Positions 22,063 to 32,815 of a stretch of DNA of 64,000 nucleotides are shown here, piece after piece. The notes beneath the pieces are model-generated. The model did no database searches. It was given only the letters and a program-made list of their open reading frames with translations, and was not told where the DNA came from. How positions within the stretch are numbered: position 1 is the first letter of the stretch; every line of letters begins with the position of its first letter. The translations under genes and the position numbers were made by a program. The stretch is from Gracilaria vermiculophylla (Eukaryota; Rhodophyta; Florideophyceae; Gracilariales; Gracilariaceae), in the NCBI GenBank assembly GCA_019155205.2, contig JAHNZQ020000016.1, forward strand, positions 334,087 through 398,086, written 5' to 3'.

Positions 22063-23960
22063 TTAGCCCCGAGGATTTGCGAATCGGGCACTCCTGTAAG
22101 ATCCTGCCAAGGCGAATGAGGTAGAAGACGAGGGAGTCCTTGTGATCGACGGTGCTCCCTGACGTGAGGTGTATGTGAGAACAAGGGCCTCTTGATCTCC
22201 CTCGAGATTGAACTCGTCGAACTCCTCTGAGGTGCTGGATTCCAACGTGAGGGCGGATGCCCGAAGGTTCCTTAAGGCCCTCAGCTTGTCCGAGAATGGA
22301 GCGTGGATGCGGCGAACGGCACGATAGTTATCCTGAAATGATTCCTCGAAACGTTTTAGCTCTATAGAGGTGGTCTTTGGGTTGGTTTTCAAGTGATCAC
22401 GCACCCTGCCGCGGATCGCGGTAAGGAGTCCTTTTACAAAAAACGACTTCAACCGCTGTTCCGAGTACTCGTTCCGACATCGCAGGGCCTTCATCCACAG
22501 CTTCTGTGAGAATGGCGTTTCGGTCATTCCCGTACTCTGCCTACAGGAGGTGACTTCAGTGTCAGCATCGCCTATCACCTCGTCCGTTGCATTTTTCTTC
22601 AGGAGAAAGTTCATCACCTCCGGGTATGTAGTCAAGATCTCCGTTCCAGGGTCATCCGCAGCGGTGCTCTACCCCGTGAGGCGCAGCTGAATCAGTGACT
22701 GCGTTTGGCCGATGTGGTAGAACTGAAAACACCATACGGCGGCACCTTCATGGACACCATTGGTATTAAACGCTGAACGGAAGCGTGTGAGAGAATTCAA
22801 AACCGAGATGGGGTCTTCACCAGAGAAGGAGTGCTTTTTCATCCTAATGTCCATCCGGCGCTGGAGCTTCATGAGTCGTTTAGCGACCGAGGCGGTGTAA
22901 AGAGTGGAGCGATGCTTCAACCTTTAGGTGTCATAATCCACCAATTTGGCGAAGAGGTCGTTAAGCGGGACGACCTTCCTGTCCCTTCTGCTTTTCTCCT
23001 TGGGAGGTATATTGTCCTCCAAGCTGGAGCTGTTTACGGATTTAGAGTTTGAACTTCTCTCCGAATTGGTGTCTCGCTTCCTGGTTTTCTCCCTCCGTTT
23101 CCTTCGGCGTCGTTCCTTTAGGTTTTCTGTGTGCCTAACGATACCTCCGCTATCGTGATTCACCTGAGGAGTGTCCTGTGCTACACTCCTTGGTTGAAGT
23201 ACTTCGCGACCGGTATCCTGTCCTACTCTGAGTGGCGACAGGCCCGAACGATTCAAAGCAATATTCCTGAGGTGTTCCCGTTTCCCTACGACAGTATCAT
23301 TTCTTTCTCTGGAGTAGGGGGTGGCAGCACCCTGTCCTTCTCTGCCCAGGTTCAATTTAGGTGTTGATAGAGGGAACCTCTCCTGTACGGAAGAATGATT
23401 TTGAAACGCCGCTGCGGAGAGTAGCTGCGCGGATTGGGAACAAACCTCATCACTCATAACATCTTTTGATCACTTTGAGGAAGGGGTTCTGAATCCTGAA
23501 AAGCATCCACGCCACTATGACTACTCTCCATTGCGATATCCTGCACAAGTGCGTGGCGGCGCGCTCCAAAACGCGCCTCAACACTGGCAAAAAAAATTTC
23601 GACCTGCTTTTGTGAGTGCCGATCCTTAAAGCGTCATGCCAGAGATCCCTAAAGGGAGTTAGCCTACGGTTGTTTCCGTCCCTGCAGCTCCTCAAATGGC
23701 TGATGCGATGCCGAGTGCGGTGTTTGATCCTCCATGTCAGCGTTCTCCAGGGATTTCGCGGGCAATTTTGCTTGCCTTCGATCGTGTGCTCTCCTAAGGC
23801 GATTCCTTAAACGCTCCACAGAGGAGCCAGGATTCCTAAAGAGGTTTGAAGGATTCCCCATTCTGGCGGTAATCTCCTGGGGAGCTAGTGGGTGTGCTCT
23901 GTTGCAGCGCCACACCGGGCCCCGGAGCCGTCCAAGTACTTATAGGACATCATGCAGTCG
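22063..23960 (-). pseudogene. Gypsy family-A gag (copy 1), broken
   Basis: Frames 23915-23664, 23695-23450, 23457-22924, 22920-22669 and 22635-22063 (minus) together match the gag of copy 3 at 62194-64000. Order: an N-terminal segment with SSVERLRNRLRRAHDRRQ, an acidic/hydrophobic helical middle, a strongly basic block (ERRRRKRREKTRKRDTNSER, ~23.08 kb), then the capsid-like domain (MKKHSFSGEDPISVLNSLTR ... TETPFSQKLWMKALRC). No zinc knuckle is evident. Several frameshifts and stops make it non-functional. Confidence 0.75.
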
Positions 23961-24000
23961 ATGCGCCTTCTACAGTGAGGTCAACCGTGTTCAGCTCTGA

Positions 24001-24452
24001 GTCATATTCCCCCTGCTGAGGGTCATCCTATTAGCAGAGATATGCCGCATAGTACGCATAACTCACCCTTCACGCCTCACCGAAGAGCAATTTCTATCCA
24101 GTATATTTAATTTGGTATTGTACGGTATTCTTGTTCTCTTTTGTCACTGTTCTCCGACCCATCTTGAATTTTTCTTAGCTTCTACGCTTTTTTCGCTTAT
24201 TTAATGAAGTTTCGAACCATTTTATAATGACCTGATTTTTCCCATCTTTTCTCCGTTATCAGGATCTGAACTATTTTGATCCATCATTATCTACCTTGAA
24301 TCATCTCCAACATCCTAGTTGTGTCCAGCTGCACTACGCAGCGTTACGCTTGCTTCGAAAGTGCTTGGAGGGATCATCCCGAAAGCCTACCTCCCCAAGA
24401 AAAAGAGGTCTCGAACGTATTGAAAGACACCCTGTCTTGGGTTCTGCTCTCG
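24001..24452. other. Spacer between two gypsy elements
   Basis: This AT-rich 450-base stretch has no recognised gene; the 65-codon frames near 24.3-24.5 kb have no support. The 5' LTR expected for the copy-1 element is not here. Confidence 0.4.
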
Positions 24453-24741
24453 TGGTACCATCACTGTACGTGCGGTATCATTGGCGTAGATAAATTCTAC
24501 GTCGCGGCGCAAAAGTAGACAACCTGTTGAAAGAGGGGGCAGTGTTGCAGGTTTTAGTCTAGACGTCTACCACCGGCGCCCCGATGCCTCCCGTCTCCCG
24601 GGAGCATCGAACTCACTCGATTGCCCACCACGAACCAACTCACCGAGCCTTCCGTAAACTTTATTCATCCACCGCCGTTTCGCTTTCCTCTCGCCGAGCC
24701 CAAAGTCCGAACGCCCACCTGTGCAACCCCGGGCGACCACA
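24453..24741 (+). repeat. Gypsy family-B 5' LTR
   Basis: Begins TGGTACCATCACTGTACGT and ends GGGCGACCACA; same length (289) and collinear with the right LTR. Confidence 0.85.
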
Positions 24742-24742
24742 G

Positions 24743-24760
24743 TGGGCACTACTCCGCACC
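24743..24760 (+). promoter_or_regulatory. Candidate primer-binding site, gypsy B
   Basis: TGGGCACTACTCCGCACC starts with the TGG that pairs with a tRNA CCA end, one base downstream of the 5' LTR. The tRNA species is not identified. Confidence 0.5.
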
Positions 24761-24825
24761 CAAGTGGTTGAAACCAGCAAGATCTGTAGGATCATCCGAA
24801 ACCGTCGGAACTCTCGAAGGCCACA

Positions 24826-25853
24826 ATGAAAACTACATCGTCATCCTCCACGCCGATGCGCACTAGCCAAGGCATCACTGGAACGGCGAAAGTGGAATAT
24901 GTCAATATGGGTCTACCTCAGCCTTTTCTGACACATCTCGAAACCGAGTCTATCCGCATATTCTTGCGCGGATATGATGCGTATTGCCGCGAGCTCAAGA
25001 CGCGTGCAGTACAGCTGGTTCAAAAAGCGTCCATGAGTCTTGAGCAATTCCGTCCCGTGGGTCTCGTGTACTGTGTGGACGCCGAACATCTCAAGTCCGC
25101 CGTGGGCCTCGGGATGGTCGACGCCTGTATGGACATTGCGGAACTTTCAAGCAACAATCTACGGGCCTTCTTCGAGAAGGAGGCCAGTACTTGGCAACTG
25201 TCGTGACCGAGTCAGAATTAAGCGCCATGGTTCTCAAACATAAGTGCATGGACATGAGTGTCAAGTCCACAACCGGTCGGATGAAGTTGCTCTTAATCGA
25301 CTACAAATAACTATTGCATCAACATGGAAAAGCATGAGTTGCCGAAACCAACCGAAAAGCAGCCGTGCGTCATATTCTGTCGGTCGTCAAGCCGGCCCAA
25401 CTCAAGACCAGACGTGAACAAGACATCTCGTTCTCAAAAAGACATCTAAAGAAGAACTTTAAGGCTTTCCTCAAGAATGCCTTGGACCTTTTAGAGGCTT
25501 TCGAGAAGTTCCATAACGAGAATCCACGTGGCTTTCAGTCCGAAGCGGAAGGACGCAGAACAAACACCGGCTTAAAGACAAAGCCGGAGAATAAGCCAGC
25601 ATGAAAGCCCTCAAAGGACCTGGTAAATAAAAGGCCCCCGCCATCGCTTTATCCGATGAAGGCCTGCGAGGGCACAAAACGAATGGATTGGGTCGATGAC
25701 TGCGAGCAAGCTTCCGTAAAAGAGAAGAAAGACTTCAAAGACAAGCTGGCCACAGCCAGGGCACGTGATGGTCCGGCACGGTCGACAGGAAGGCAAGTCT
25801 CCTTGGGCGGTGACGCAGCCTCATCTGCATCCGGAACTGTCAGTCGCCTTTGA
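24826..25853 (+). pseudogene. Gypsy family-B gag, broken
   Basis: Frame 24826-25206 encodes the N-terminal capsid-like part (FLTHLETESIRIFLRGYDAY, EQFRPVGLVYCVDAEHLKSA); after a stop and frame change it continues through 25365-25604 (KNFKAFLKNALDLLEAFEKF) and 25656-25853, ending in a Lys/Arg-rich tail without a recognisable zinc knuckle. The pattern of an FLxxYDxYxR segment followed by a VGLVYCVD-type segment matches gag of protist gypsy elements. Confidence 0.7.
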
Positions 25854-25874
25854 TAAGACAAGGAAAAGACCAAC

Positions 25875-28800
25875 ATGGGCGACGAATCACCGTCGTGCAT
25901 CATGACCGTATCGGATACCACGGTCAGCATCGATGTAAATGCCCGTTGCCACGACGGCAGGGACGAGAACATTGCGTCGACGACTTTGGCCGAACGAGCG
26001 GTACTCAAATGCATCGGGAAGATCACATTCATCGACACTATCATCCTCGAAATCGCCCTGCCTAAGAAGAACGAGAAGCCGAGACGGGACACGTTCCCAT
26101 GAGCGTGGTGCGTGCCCGCAACGGTCCTGCACCTCAATACTGGTCGCCTCGCGCTCAAGAATATTCGCTATCTTGTGGCGGACGACGCAGTGGCATGTGA
26201 AGACTTGCTGATCGGCCGTCCGGCATTGCTCCACCTACGTGTGGCCACACGCACCCTGCTCGAAGACCGCGTGGCGACACTCGACAGGACTGACTGCAAC
26301 CCCAAATCCCTCCCAGCGGTCAAGGGTAGACACATTAGCCGCATTATGGTGGCACGAAGCAAAGGAGTCATCAATTACCAAGAGAAGAGATGGCCTGCAG
26401 TGAATCCAGACTGCCCAAAGGTCAACTATTTTCGCGCACGGGCGGAAGACGATCTGTTAGCGGAATCATCTTTGCTGTATTTCATCGACTGGGACCAGCA
26501 TGAGGATATCAAGGTCGCCGTGGACGACTTATGCAGAGCCGCCTTCGAAAATGGCCTTGCGAAGGAAAAGCTTCCGCGCCTCGCCAAACTGTTGGCAGGT
26601 CATGTGGACATCTTCCGCATTTCATTCTTCTCCTAACCGACCGCGCGCCCCCCACCGCTCAAGATCAAGCTCACCCCTGACGCCAAACCCGTTTAGGTTC
26701 GTCTTCGGAAGTACTTAAAGGGGCAACGATACTTACTAGCCACGTTCGTTAAGGATCTTGTCTATCAGGGCCTTGCGTAACCAAACCCGACTTCTGAGTG
26801 CGCTTGTGCACCCGTTTTGGTGCCCAAACCGGTCGCACAATTTAGGTTCACGTGCGATATTCGCTAGGTGAATTTATACACCATGCATCACAACTATCCG
26901 ATGCCGAACCTCGAACACGAGTTGACCAAAGTGAGCCAGTCGAAGTACTTCGCAAATTTCGACTTCTCACACAGCTGCTGGCAGCTGGAAACCACCAAAG
27001 AGTTTCAAGAGAGTCAATCCTTCATATCTCCGGATGGGATCTTCACTCCGACACGTGTCCTACACGAAACGACGAACGCCGTCACCCACCTGCAGTCATA
27101 CCTCGCCGGCACCATCTCCGACGACCTGAAGCCTTACAGCCTGTTTTGGCTCGATGACGTCCTCCTATATGCGCCAACAGTGGAAAAACTTCTCAAGTCT
27201 ATCGAGTCGTTCTTCGCCCTCTGCATAGAATACAATCTCAAACTGCACCCCGGCAAATGCACGCTCTTCGCCACACAAATCTGCTGGTGCGGTCGCCTTG
27301 TATCCTTCGAGGGCATTCGCCACGACCCACGACGATTGAAAGGCCTGTTTATGATGGAGCCGCCGACCTCCGGGTCGCAACTTCAACAGTTCGTCTACGC
27401 CCTGCAAGGGGTCAAGTAGGGCATTCCAAACTTCACAGATCTCGTGACTCTGCTGCACGAGTTCATGGAATGTATCTACAACAATGTATACAAGCGCACC
27501 AAGCGCGCAGTCAGCCGAGTCAGTCTCTTCAATCTGGGCTGGGGTCCGAACGATCTGGGCGCCTTCGAAGCCTGTAAACACGCCCTTGCCCATCAGGTCA
27601 CTCTCGCTTATCCCTATGTCAACCAACTTTTGTGCGTATACACCGATGCTTCTGACACGGCCTGGTCCGGAATGGTTACAGAAGTCCCACGCACCGATGC
27701 CCATAAGGCCCACGCCGAGCAGAACCTCTCGCTGCTCGCGTTTCACTCCGGTCTCTTCAACGCGATCCAACTTAGCTAATCGGTCTTGGAGAAAGAAGCC
27801 AATGCTGTGTTGACCACTTTAGATCGTATGCACTTAATCGTTGCCACTCCCGACGGTTTCGACCTTTACACGTTCCATAACAATCTTACCTTTCTTTTCG
27901 ACCCTCTATCCGTCGTGCCTGACTTATCAGCCACCTCCATTCGCAAAGTACTACGATGGGCCATGCGTTTCAGCATGTACCGCTACACATTCTTCTGCAT
28001 CAAAGGAAACGCAAACGTCTAGGCCGCCTTCTTGTCCCACTGGAAGACAGAGCCAAACAATGTGCGCCGAGTGTGCACATGCCTGAGCGTCCATCGTTGT
28101 CCGCCGCGGACTTGGAGTGGCCGTCCCGGTCTGTCATCGCCAAAACTAAGCAGGACTTTGCTTCCATCCGTCCTGAAAGACTTAAACTCTCCGACCATTT
28201 CTGGACTTACAAAGATACCCAATGATACCGACGCTGTTTGGATCCCCGACGACACTGCCGATCTGCAACCCCGTCTGTGTGTCATCGCCCACACTGATCC
28301 TTCCAGTCATCACGGACGTGACGCCACCGCGACATTACTGTCTCAGTGCTTTCACTGGTCAACCCTGCACGTGGACGTCCACGCCTTCGTCCGTGCCTGC
28401 ATTCACTGTCTATCGACAGATGGAGGGGAAAGAATATAACGCCCGTTCTGTTGGGCAGTCCATGGAACGAAGCCCAATCATCTCCTTCAGTTCGATTACA
28501 TCTATCTTAGATTTGGTAAGACTGGGTCCAAGTATGTCCTCATGTTCCGCGACGACCATTCGGACTACAACTGGTTCTTCGTCTACGAAAACACCAACCC
28601 TGAAAACGCAGCTTCCGCGATCATCGACTGGTGCGCCGCCTCCGGTATCCGCAATGGCTTGATGTAAGACGGTCCCACACACTTCAAGAATGAAATCATC
28701 CTTCTTGTCTGCAAGGGCCTCAAGGTGCCGCACAATTGCACCCTGCCCTACTGCCCCAGGAGCAACGGGGCAGTTGAGCGACTCGAAAAGGAGTTAGTCC

Positions 28801-29664
28801 GCGTGGGTCGAGGGGTCTTATCGGAATTGAAAATGCAGACTGACGAATGGCTTGACCTCTTTTCGATCTTTGCTTTGGTCTTGAACATTCTCCATCTCCG
28901 TCGCACGGCAATGTTTGTCCCATCACGGCCTTTTTAGGACGCAAAGTGACACCACCAATCAAAACCTTCCTCCGCTCCACTACGGCCAAGCCAGTCACTC
29001 TTACCGATGCGCAGATGGAGCGCAAGCTAAATGTTGAAAAACTCATCACGATCTCCGCTGAGCTTCACCCGCTTGTACAGTCCAGTCTGGTCAAAATTCG
29101 CGAGCAATATCGATCGTCTGTCTTACGTTGCTCGATCCCTAACTTCGAACAGGGAGATTTTTGTACTCATCACACGTGACGAGTACGGCGTCGGCGATAA
29201 GCTGTTGCTTCGCTGACGCGGTCCCCGTCGGGTCATCAAAGTGCTCAACGACCTTGTGTACCAAGTCGAAGACTTGCGCAGAGGCCATCTGGACGAGATA
29301 CACGCGACACTTCTAAATTGTTACGGCGACGATGCGGTAGATGAACGCATGGTCATGGATCACGTGTTGCAATCCGAGCGAGCCCGTTCCTCGGCTCATG
29401 GATTTACAAGACGGCCCTAACAAACTTGAAGTCATTGTCCGATGGAAGGGCCTTGCCAAATCTGAGAGCATCGCCGAGCCTCTCCTCAATGTCTTTGAAG
29501 ACATCCCTTCTGTGGTCAAGCGCTTGCTGAAGCGCAAAAACATGCCGGCCAACCTGGTCGCGAAGGATCAAGCCGCACTTCGTCTTTTAACGAGGGGAGT
29601 GTGTTACCGTCACTGTACGTGCGGTACCGTCGGCGTATATGTATTTTACACCGTTGCGCAATAG
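25875..29664 (+). pseudogene. Gypsy family-B pol with chromodomain, broken
   Basis: Protease is at 25875-26099 (DVNARCHDGRDENIASTTLA, so the usual D-S/T-G is degraded). From 26868 to 28940 one frame with only scattered stops holds RT (FANFDFSHSCWQ; active site FWLDDVLLYA), RNase H (LLCVYTDASDTAWSGM; SVLEKEANAVLTTL; YTFFCIKGNANV), the integrase zinc finger (H..H, HVDVHAFVRACIHCLS) and core (LQFDYIYLRFG, DGPTHFKNEIILL, YCPRSNGAVERLEKE: D, D, E retained). The last frame, 29341-29590, has a chromodomain (KLEVIVRWKGLAKSESIAEP). RT carries L-DD instead of Y-x-DD. Stops such as 26827-26869 and 27417 disable it. Confidence 0.85.
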
Positions 29665-29890
29665 TGGACAACCTGTCGAAAGAAGGGGCATTGTTGCAGG
29701 CTTTAGTCTAGATGTCGACCACAGGCGCCCGGATTCCTCCCGTCTCCCGAGAGCATTGAACTCATCCGATCGCCCACCACGAGCCAATTTACGGAGCCTT
29801 TCGTAAAATTAATTCAACCACCGCCGTTTCGCTTTCGTCTCGCCGAGCCCGAAGTCCAAACACGCACCCGTCCAACCCCGGGTGACCACA
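29602..29890 (+). repeat. Gypsy family-B 3' LTR
   Basis: Begins TGTTACCGTCACTGTACGT and ends GGGTGACCACA; collinear with 24453-24741 and preceded by a purine-rich tract. Confidence 0.85.
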
Positions 29891-30200
29891 GCTCTACAGA
29901 AGGTGAGTGGGACAGGCACGGATTGTTCATTGTGTTCGTACACGTGTCCCATTAGTAAAAACGGAAAGAAGTAAAAAAAAAAAAGACTCAAAACAGAGAG
30001 AATACTTTGGTGTTTGACGACAGGCCATCTGCTTTCAATGTTGGGATTTTTGAAATACAGGGAAAACTTTAATGCGAGCAGAAATACTCAAAACTGAGCT
30101 CCACAAGCCGTTCAATCAGGATCCGTAGTTGTTTTTGCCATTGAATGACTCATAAACATCTACAAAAAAACATCCAAAGAAACTTTTCACATGACAATGG

Positions 30201-30290
30201 CAGCACATTTGTGCTGCTACCCTGCAGCTTGGATGCCGCCATAAGGCGCGGCATCCAATTACCGGCCCTCATTCAAGGCCGTTGAATTGT
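30201..30290 (+). other. Cluster of inverted repeats (hairpins)
   Basis: CAGCAC-ATTT-GTGCTG (30201-30216) is followed by GGATGCCGC-(8 nt)-GCGGCATCC (30231-30256, perfect 9-base stem) and by a GGCC-(9 nt)-GGCC stem about 15 bases on. Could be a structured RNA, a terminator/processing region or a foldback transposon end; no partner copy in the window. Confidence 0.45.
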
Positions 30291-31419
30291 TTTGAGGCAG
30301 TGTAATTCCAGCCCTCCTTCGCTCCTCTGTTCACGGCACCGCCGGTTGGTACAGGGGCCTGAAGCGAGTGGTAGCACACATCCACCTGCGGCGAAGAGAC
30401 GAAGGGAGGAAAAGTTCGCGACCAGGACGCCGACCCCCCTCGCGCCGGTAAAAGTGGTAGATCTCCTTCTGCACTCTCATTGCGGGGAGTCAGCTGCCCA
30501 TTAAAAGACACAAGCGCCGTCGTCTAGCTTCCGCACCACGCTCTGCCTCCACCTCTCGTTGAGCCAGCCACGTGGATCGACACGCAACAACATTCATTGG
30601 CAAGTGCATATGAGCATTTACCAATACACACTATGTTGTTCCCATCCCATGATCTGGGTGAAAGAAACATTGGACGTTTTCCCTAATGATTTTCCGCCCT
30701 TCATTTTGAAAGCCTGTGTTATTCGATAAACACGATCAAATAGTTCGTAGAGCAATGTATCATCTCATGGATTATTGTCAAAATGTAATGATACATGATC
30801 GTAATATTTCGAATATCGATTGCCTTGCAAAGCCCTCATATGACGTGCGTTTTGATTCTTTGGTACATAAATAGAGAGTGGAGCTTTAAAAAAGAGCGCC
30901 AGGAGCATGTAATCTCACGAGGACTATAAAAATGAGTAGCGTCCCCGATTTTCATACGGCAGATAGGTTGCTTTAGCGGGAGAATAAGCTCATTTCCGAA
31001 ATTGAGAGGACAAAACAGTAATCCATTGCTACGGTAGTTTAAGTATGTTTTCGTAATAAACGGAATATCCATTTTATGATCAAAAATGTAACGCAATGTT
31101 TTAAATAGAAAAGAAAAATTTTTGCTTATAGTTCTGTATCGATTGACAAAAAATTCTTTGAAATGCATTCTACTATTAAATGTATTGTTTGCTGTTTAGA
31201 AAAATGAATAAATTATGTGTTGCTGTAAAAGTGTTTTTCTCTGATCCAAAGAGGCCTCTGTAGGTTGTTGACGAAAAATGCAGGTATAGATATGTGTGAA
31301 GATGATTCTTACTTTCTTCCAGCCATTGATCTGTTTCCATTATCCAAATTTTGTCAGTTTTAACAAGATAATACAACTATTCATGTTCTTTAAGGAATAA
31401 TACAGGTGGTTCACTCATG

Positions 31420-31630
31420 ACAAACCTAAACGTTTGGAGTGGCTTGTTCATGAACTTGATTTGGATTCAGTCAAAATTCTTTGGAGCATCTTAAAGTGGG
31501 TCGTAAATGGTACTTTGATAGTCGTTTGTTTGACACTGCAGAAGCTTATAAAGCTGTAGCGGAATGGGAAAATTTATTATATTTGGATGCCTCTACGATG
31601 CCTTTTCGTCGCATGTGGAGACGTTATTAG
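31420..31630 (+). pseudogene. Mariner/Tc1 transposase C-terminal relic
   Basis: The translated pieces read RLEW..HELDLDSVK.LWSILK, then DSRLFDTAEAYKAVAEWENL and STMPFRRMWRR, which is the C-terminal pattern of Tc1/mariner transposases (P-D-L-N-P-E-xxW...W). Only the last ~65 residues remain, in two frames. Its sequence is distinct from the two Tc1 families elsewhere in the window. Confidence 0.5.
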
Positions 31631-32815
31631 ACTTTTATTTTACTATCTCTTTGAAAGAAAACAAAATATTAAATTATTGCATTGGTTAGGACTGATTTTA
31701 TAAAACATATTTGTTTATTTGTTACCAATGTGTGGGACAACATTTTTTTGTTCATGCGTTTGTCAACAGTCAAACGTAATCTGTAGCTTGTCAGGAAATT
31801 TTTGTCACATGTATATGACCCGCTTCACATGTCATTTGGTAAAGATATTCTGACGCAACGAAAGTTTTATGACTCTTGTTTCATTTTTGAAGACCACCGT
31901 ACCTTCAAAGGCGGGATGTAAAAAAAATATTGGTTGAACACAATTATTTTGAGGTATCGAAAATGAAAACAGTGCCGCAGAGGTTCACAGAAAATCATGG
32001 ATGGGGGGTTCCGCTGAGACAAGGAGAAATCGAAGCTTTCAGTTGAGCGTTAGAAAAGCTTTAACGTACAGAGGCGTTTCGAGAACATCATTTTTTCCTT
32101 CGCCTGGGCCAGTTGGTCCATTCTGCAAGTTTCCAGGATTTTCTTGTTTTGACTCAGTTTCATAATGTTACCCGTGTACTTTATAACTCTTCCGGGGGAG
32201 TGCTTCAGCATATTTCAGGAAGAAAAAGTGTAGCACAAAAACGCGCCCACGGATAATGAAAAATTGTGGGTGGCCGCATATGTAAAGTAGTTGCATCATG
32301 GATTAAGGCTTATACGCGCTGCACGCCGACGGCATTTACACGATAAAATTCAGTTCAATCATACTTTAGCTCGGGCAAAGAGAGTTTCCGCGCTAAGGTC
32401 TGAGCAAGGTCTTAACAAGCACAGACGAGACGATTTAGATCTGCAATATAGACTTGGATACAAGGATACCATCTGCAAAACAAAACGACAAAGATAACAC
32501 TCACCAACTAGATACAAATCAACACAGAAAGCTATATAGAGTAGAATTTGATGAAGAAAAAAACGAGAAAAAAAAAAGACCACGAGAAAATGGTATAACA
32601 CAATAAGAATAACACGTTTTCCATTCCTGTCCCCTTCCAAACCAAAAAGCGAGCAGATGGGAAGATCAAATCAGGTCCCAAAAGAGCAGTGAACAGAAAC
32701 GAATTAACAAGTACATGACGACCAACTTCGAAAAAGCACGGAAAGGGTTCGTCGGCGGACGTCAGTTTGAGGAGAGCATAACAATAATGCATGACGATAG
32801 AGGTTTTTTTGCGCA

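Larger units (their letters stand above)
15806..24000 (-). mobile_element. Ty3/gypsy chromovirus-like element, family A copy 1
   Basis: In element orientation (minus): gag (about 23.96-22.06 kb), short protease-side remnant, RNase H, integrase, chromodomain (to 19.27 kb), a non-pol region carrying an antisense ORF (19.0-16.4 kb), then the 3' LTR. No 5' LTR is found; the right end fades near 24.0 kb. Protease and the catalytic part of RT are deleted between about 21.5 and 22.0 kb. Numerous stops show it is old. Confidence 0.8.
24453..29890 (+). mobile_element. Ty3/gypsy element, family B, with chromodomain
   Basis: Two collinear 289-base LTRs (24453-24741 and 29602-29890) flank gag, protease, RT, RNase H, integrase and a C-terminal chromodomain in one orientation, total 5438 bases. 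One base after the 5' LTR is a candidate primer-binding site (24743-24760, TGGGCACTACTCCGCACC), and a purine-rich CGAGGGGAGTG precedes the 3' LTR. The LTRs have diverged substantially, stops dot gag and pol, and I see no clear target duplication, so this is an old insertion. The gag/protease/RNase H style resembles gypsy elements of oomycetes and other protists (inference). Confidence 0.88.
29891..32815. other. Long intergenic stretch, mostly unassigned
   Basis: AT-rich for most of its length, with a GC-richer island at about 30190-30600 that starts with consecutive hairpins. A mariner C-terminal relic lies at 31420-31630 and a possible second relic near 32290-32500. Otherwise no gene or repeat is recognised. 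Confidence 0.4.

Noticed and set aside
27165..27770. 201-codon minus-strand ORF in gypsy B
   Set aside because: Shadow opposite the RT/RNase H frame, which carries the recognisable motifs.
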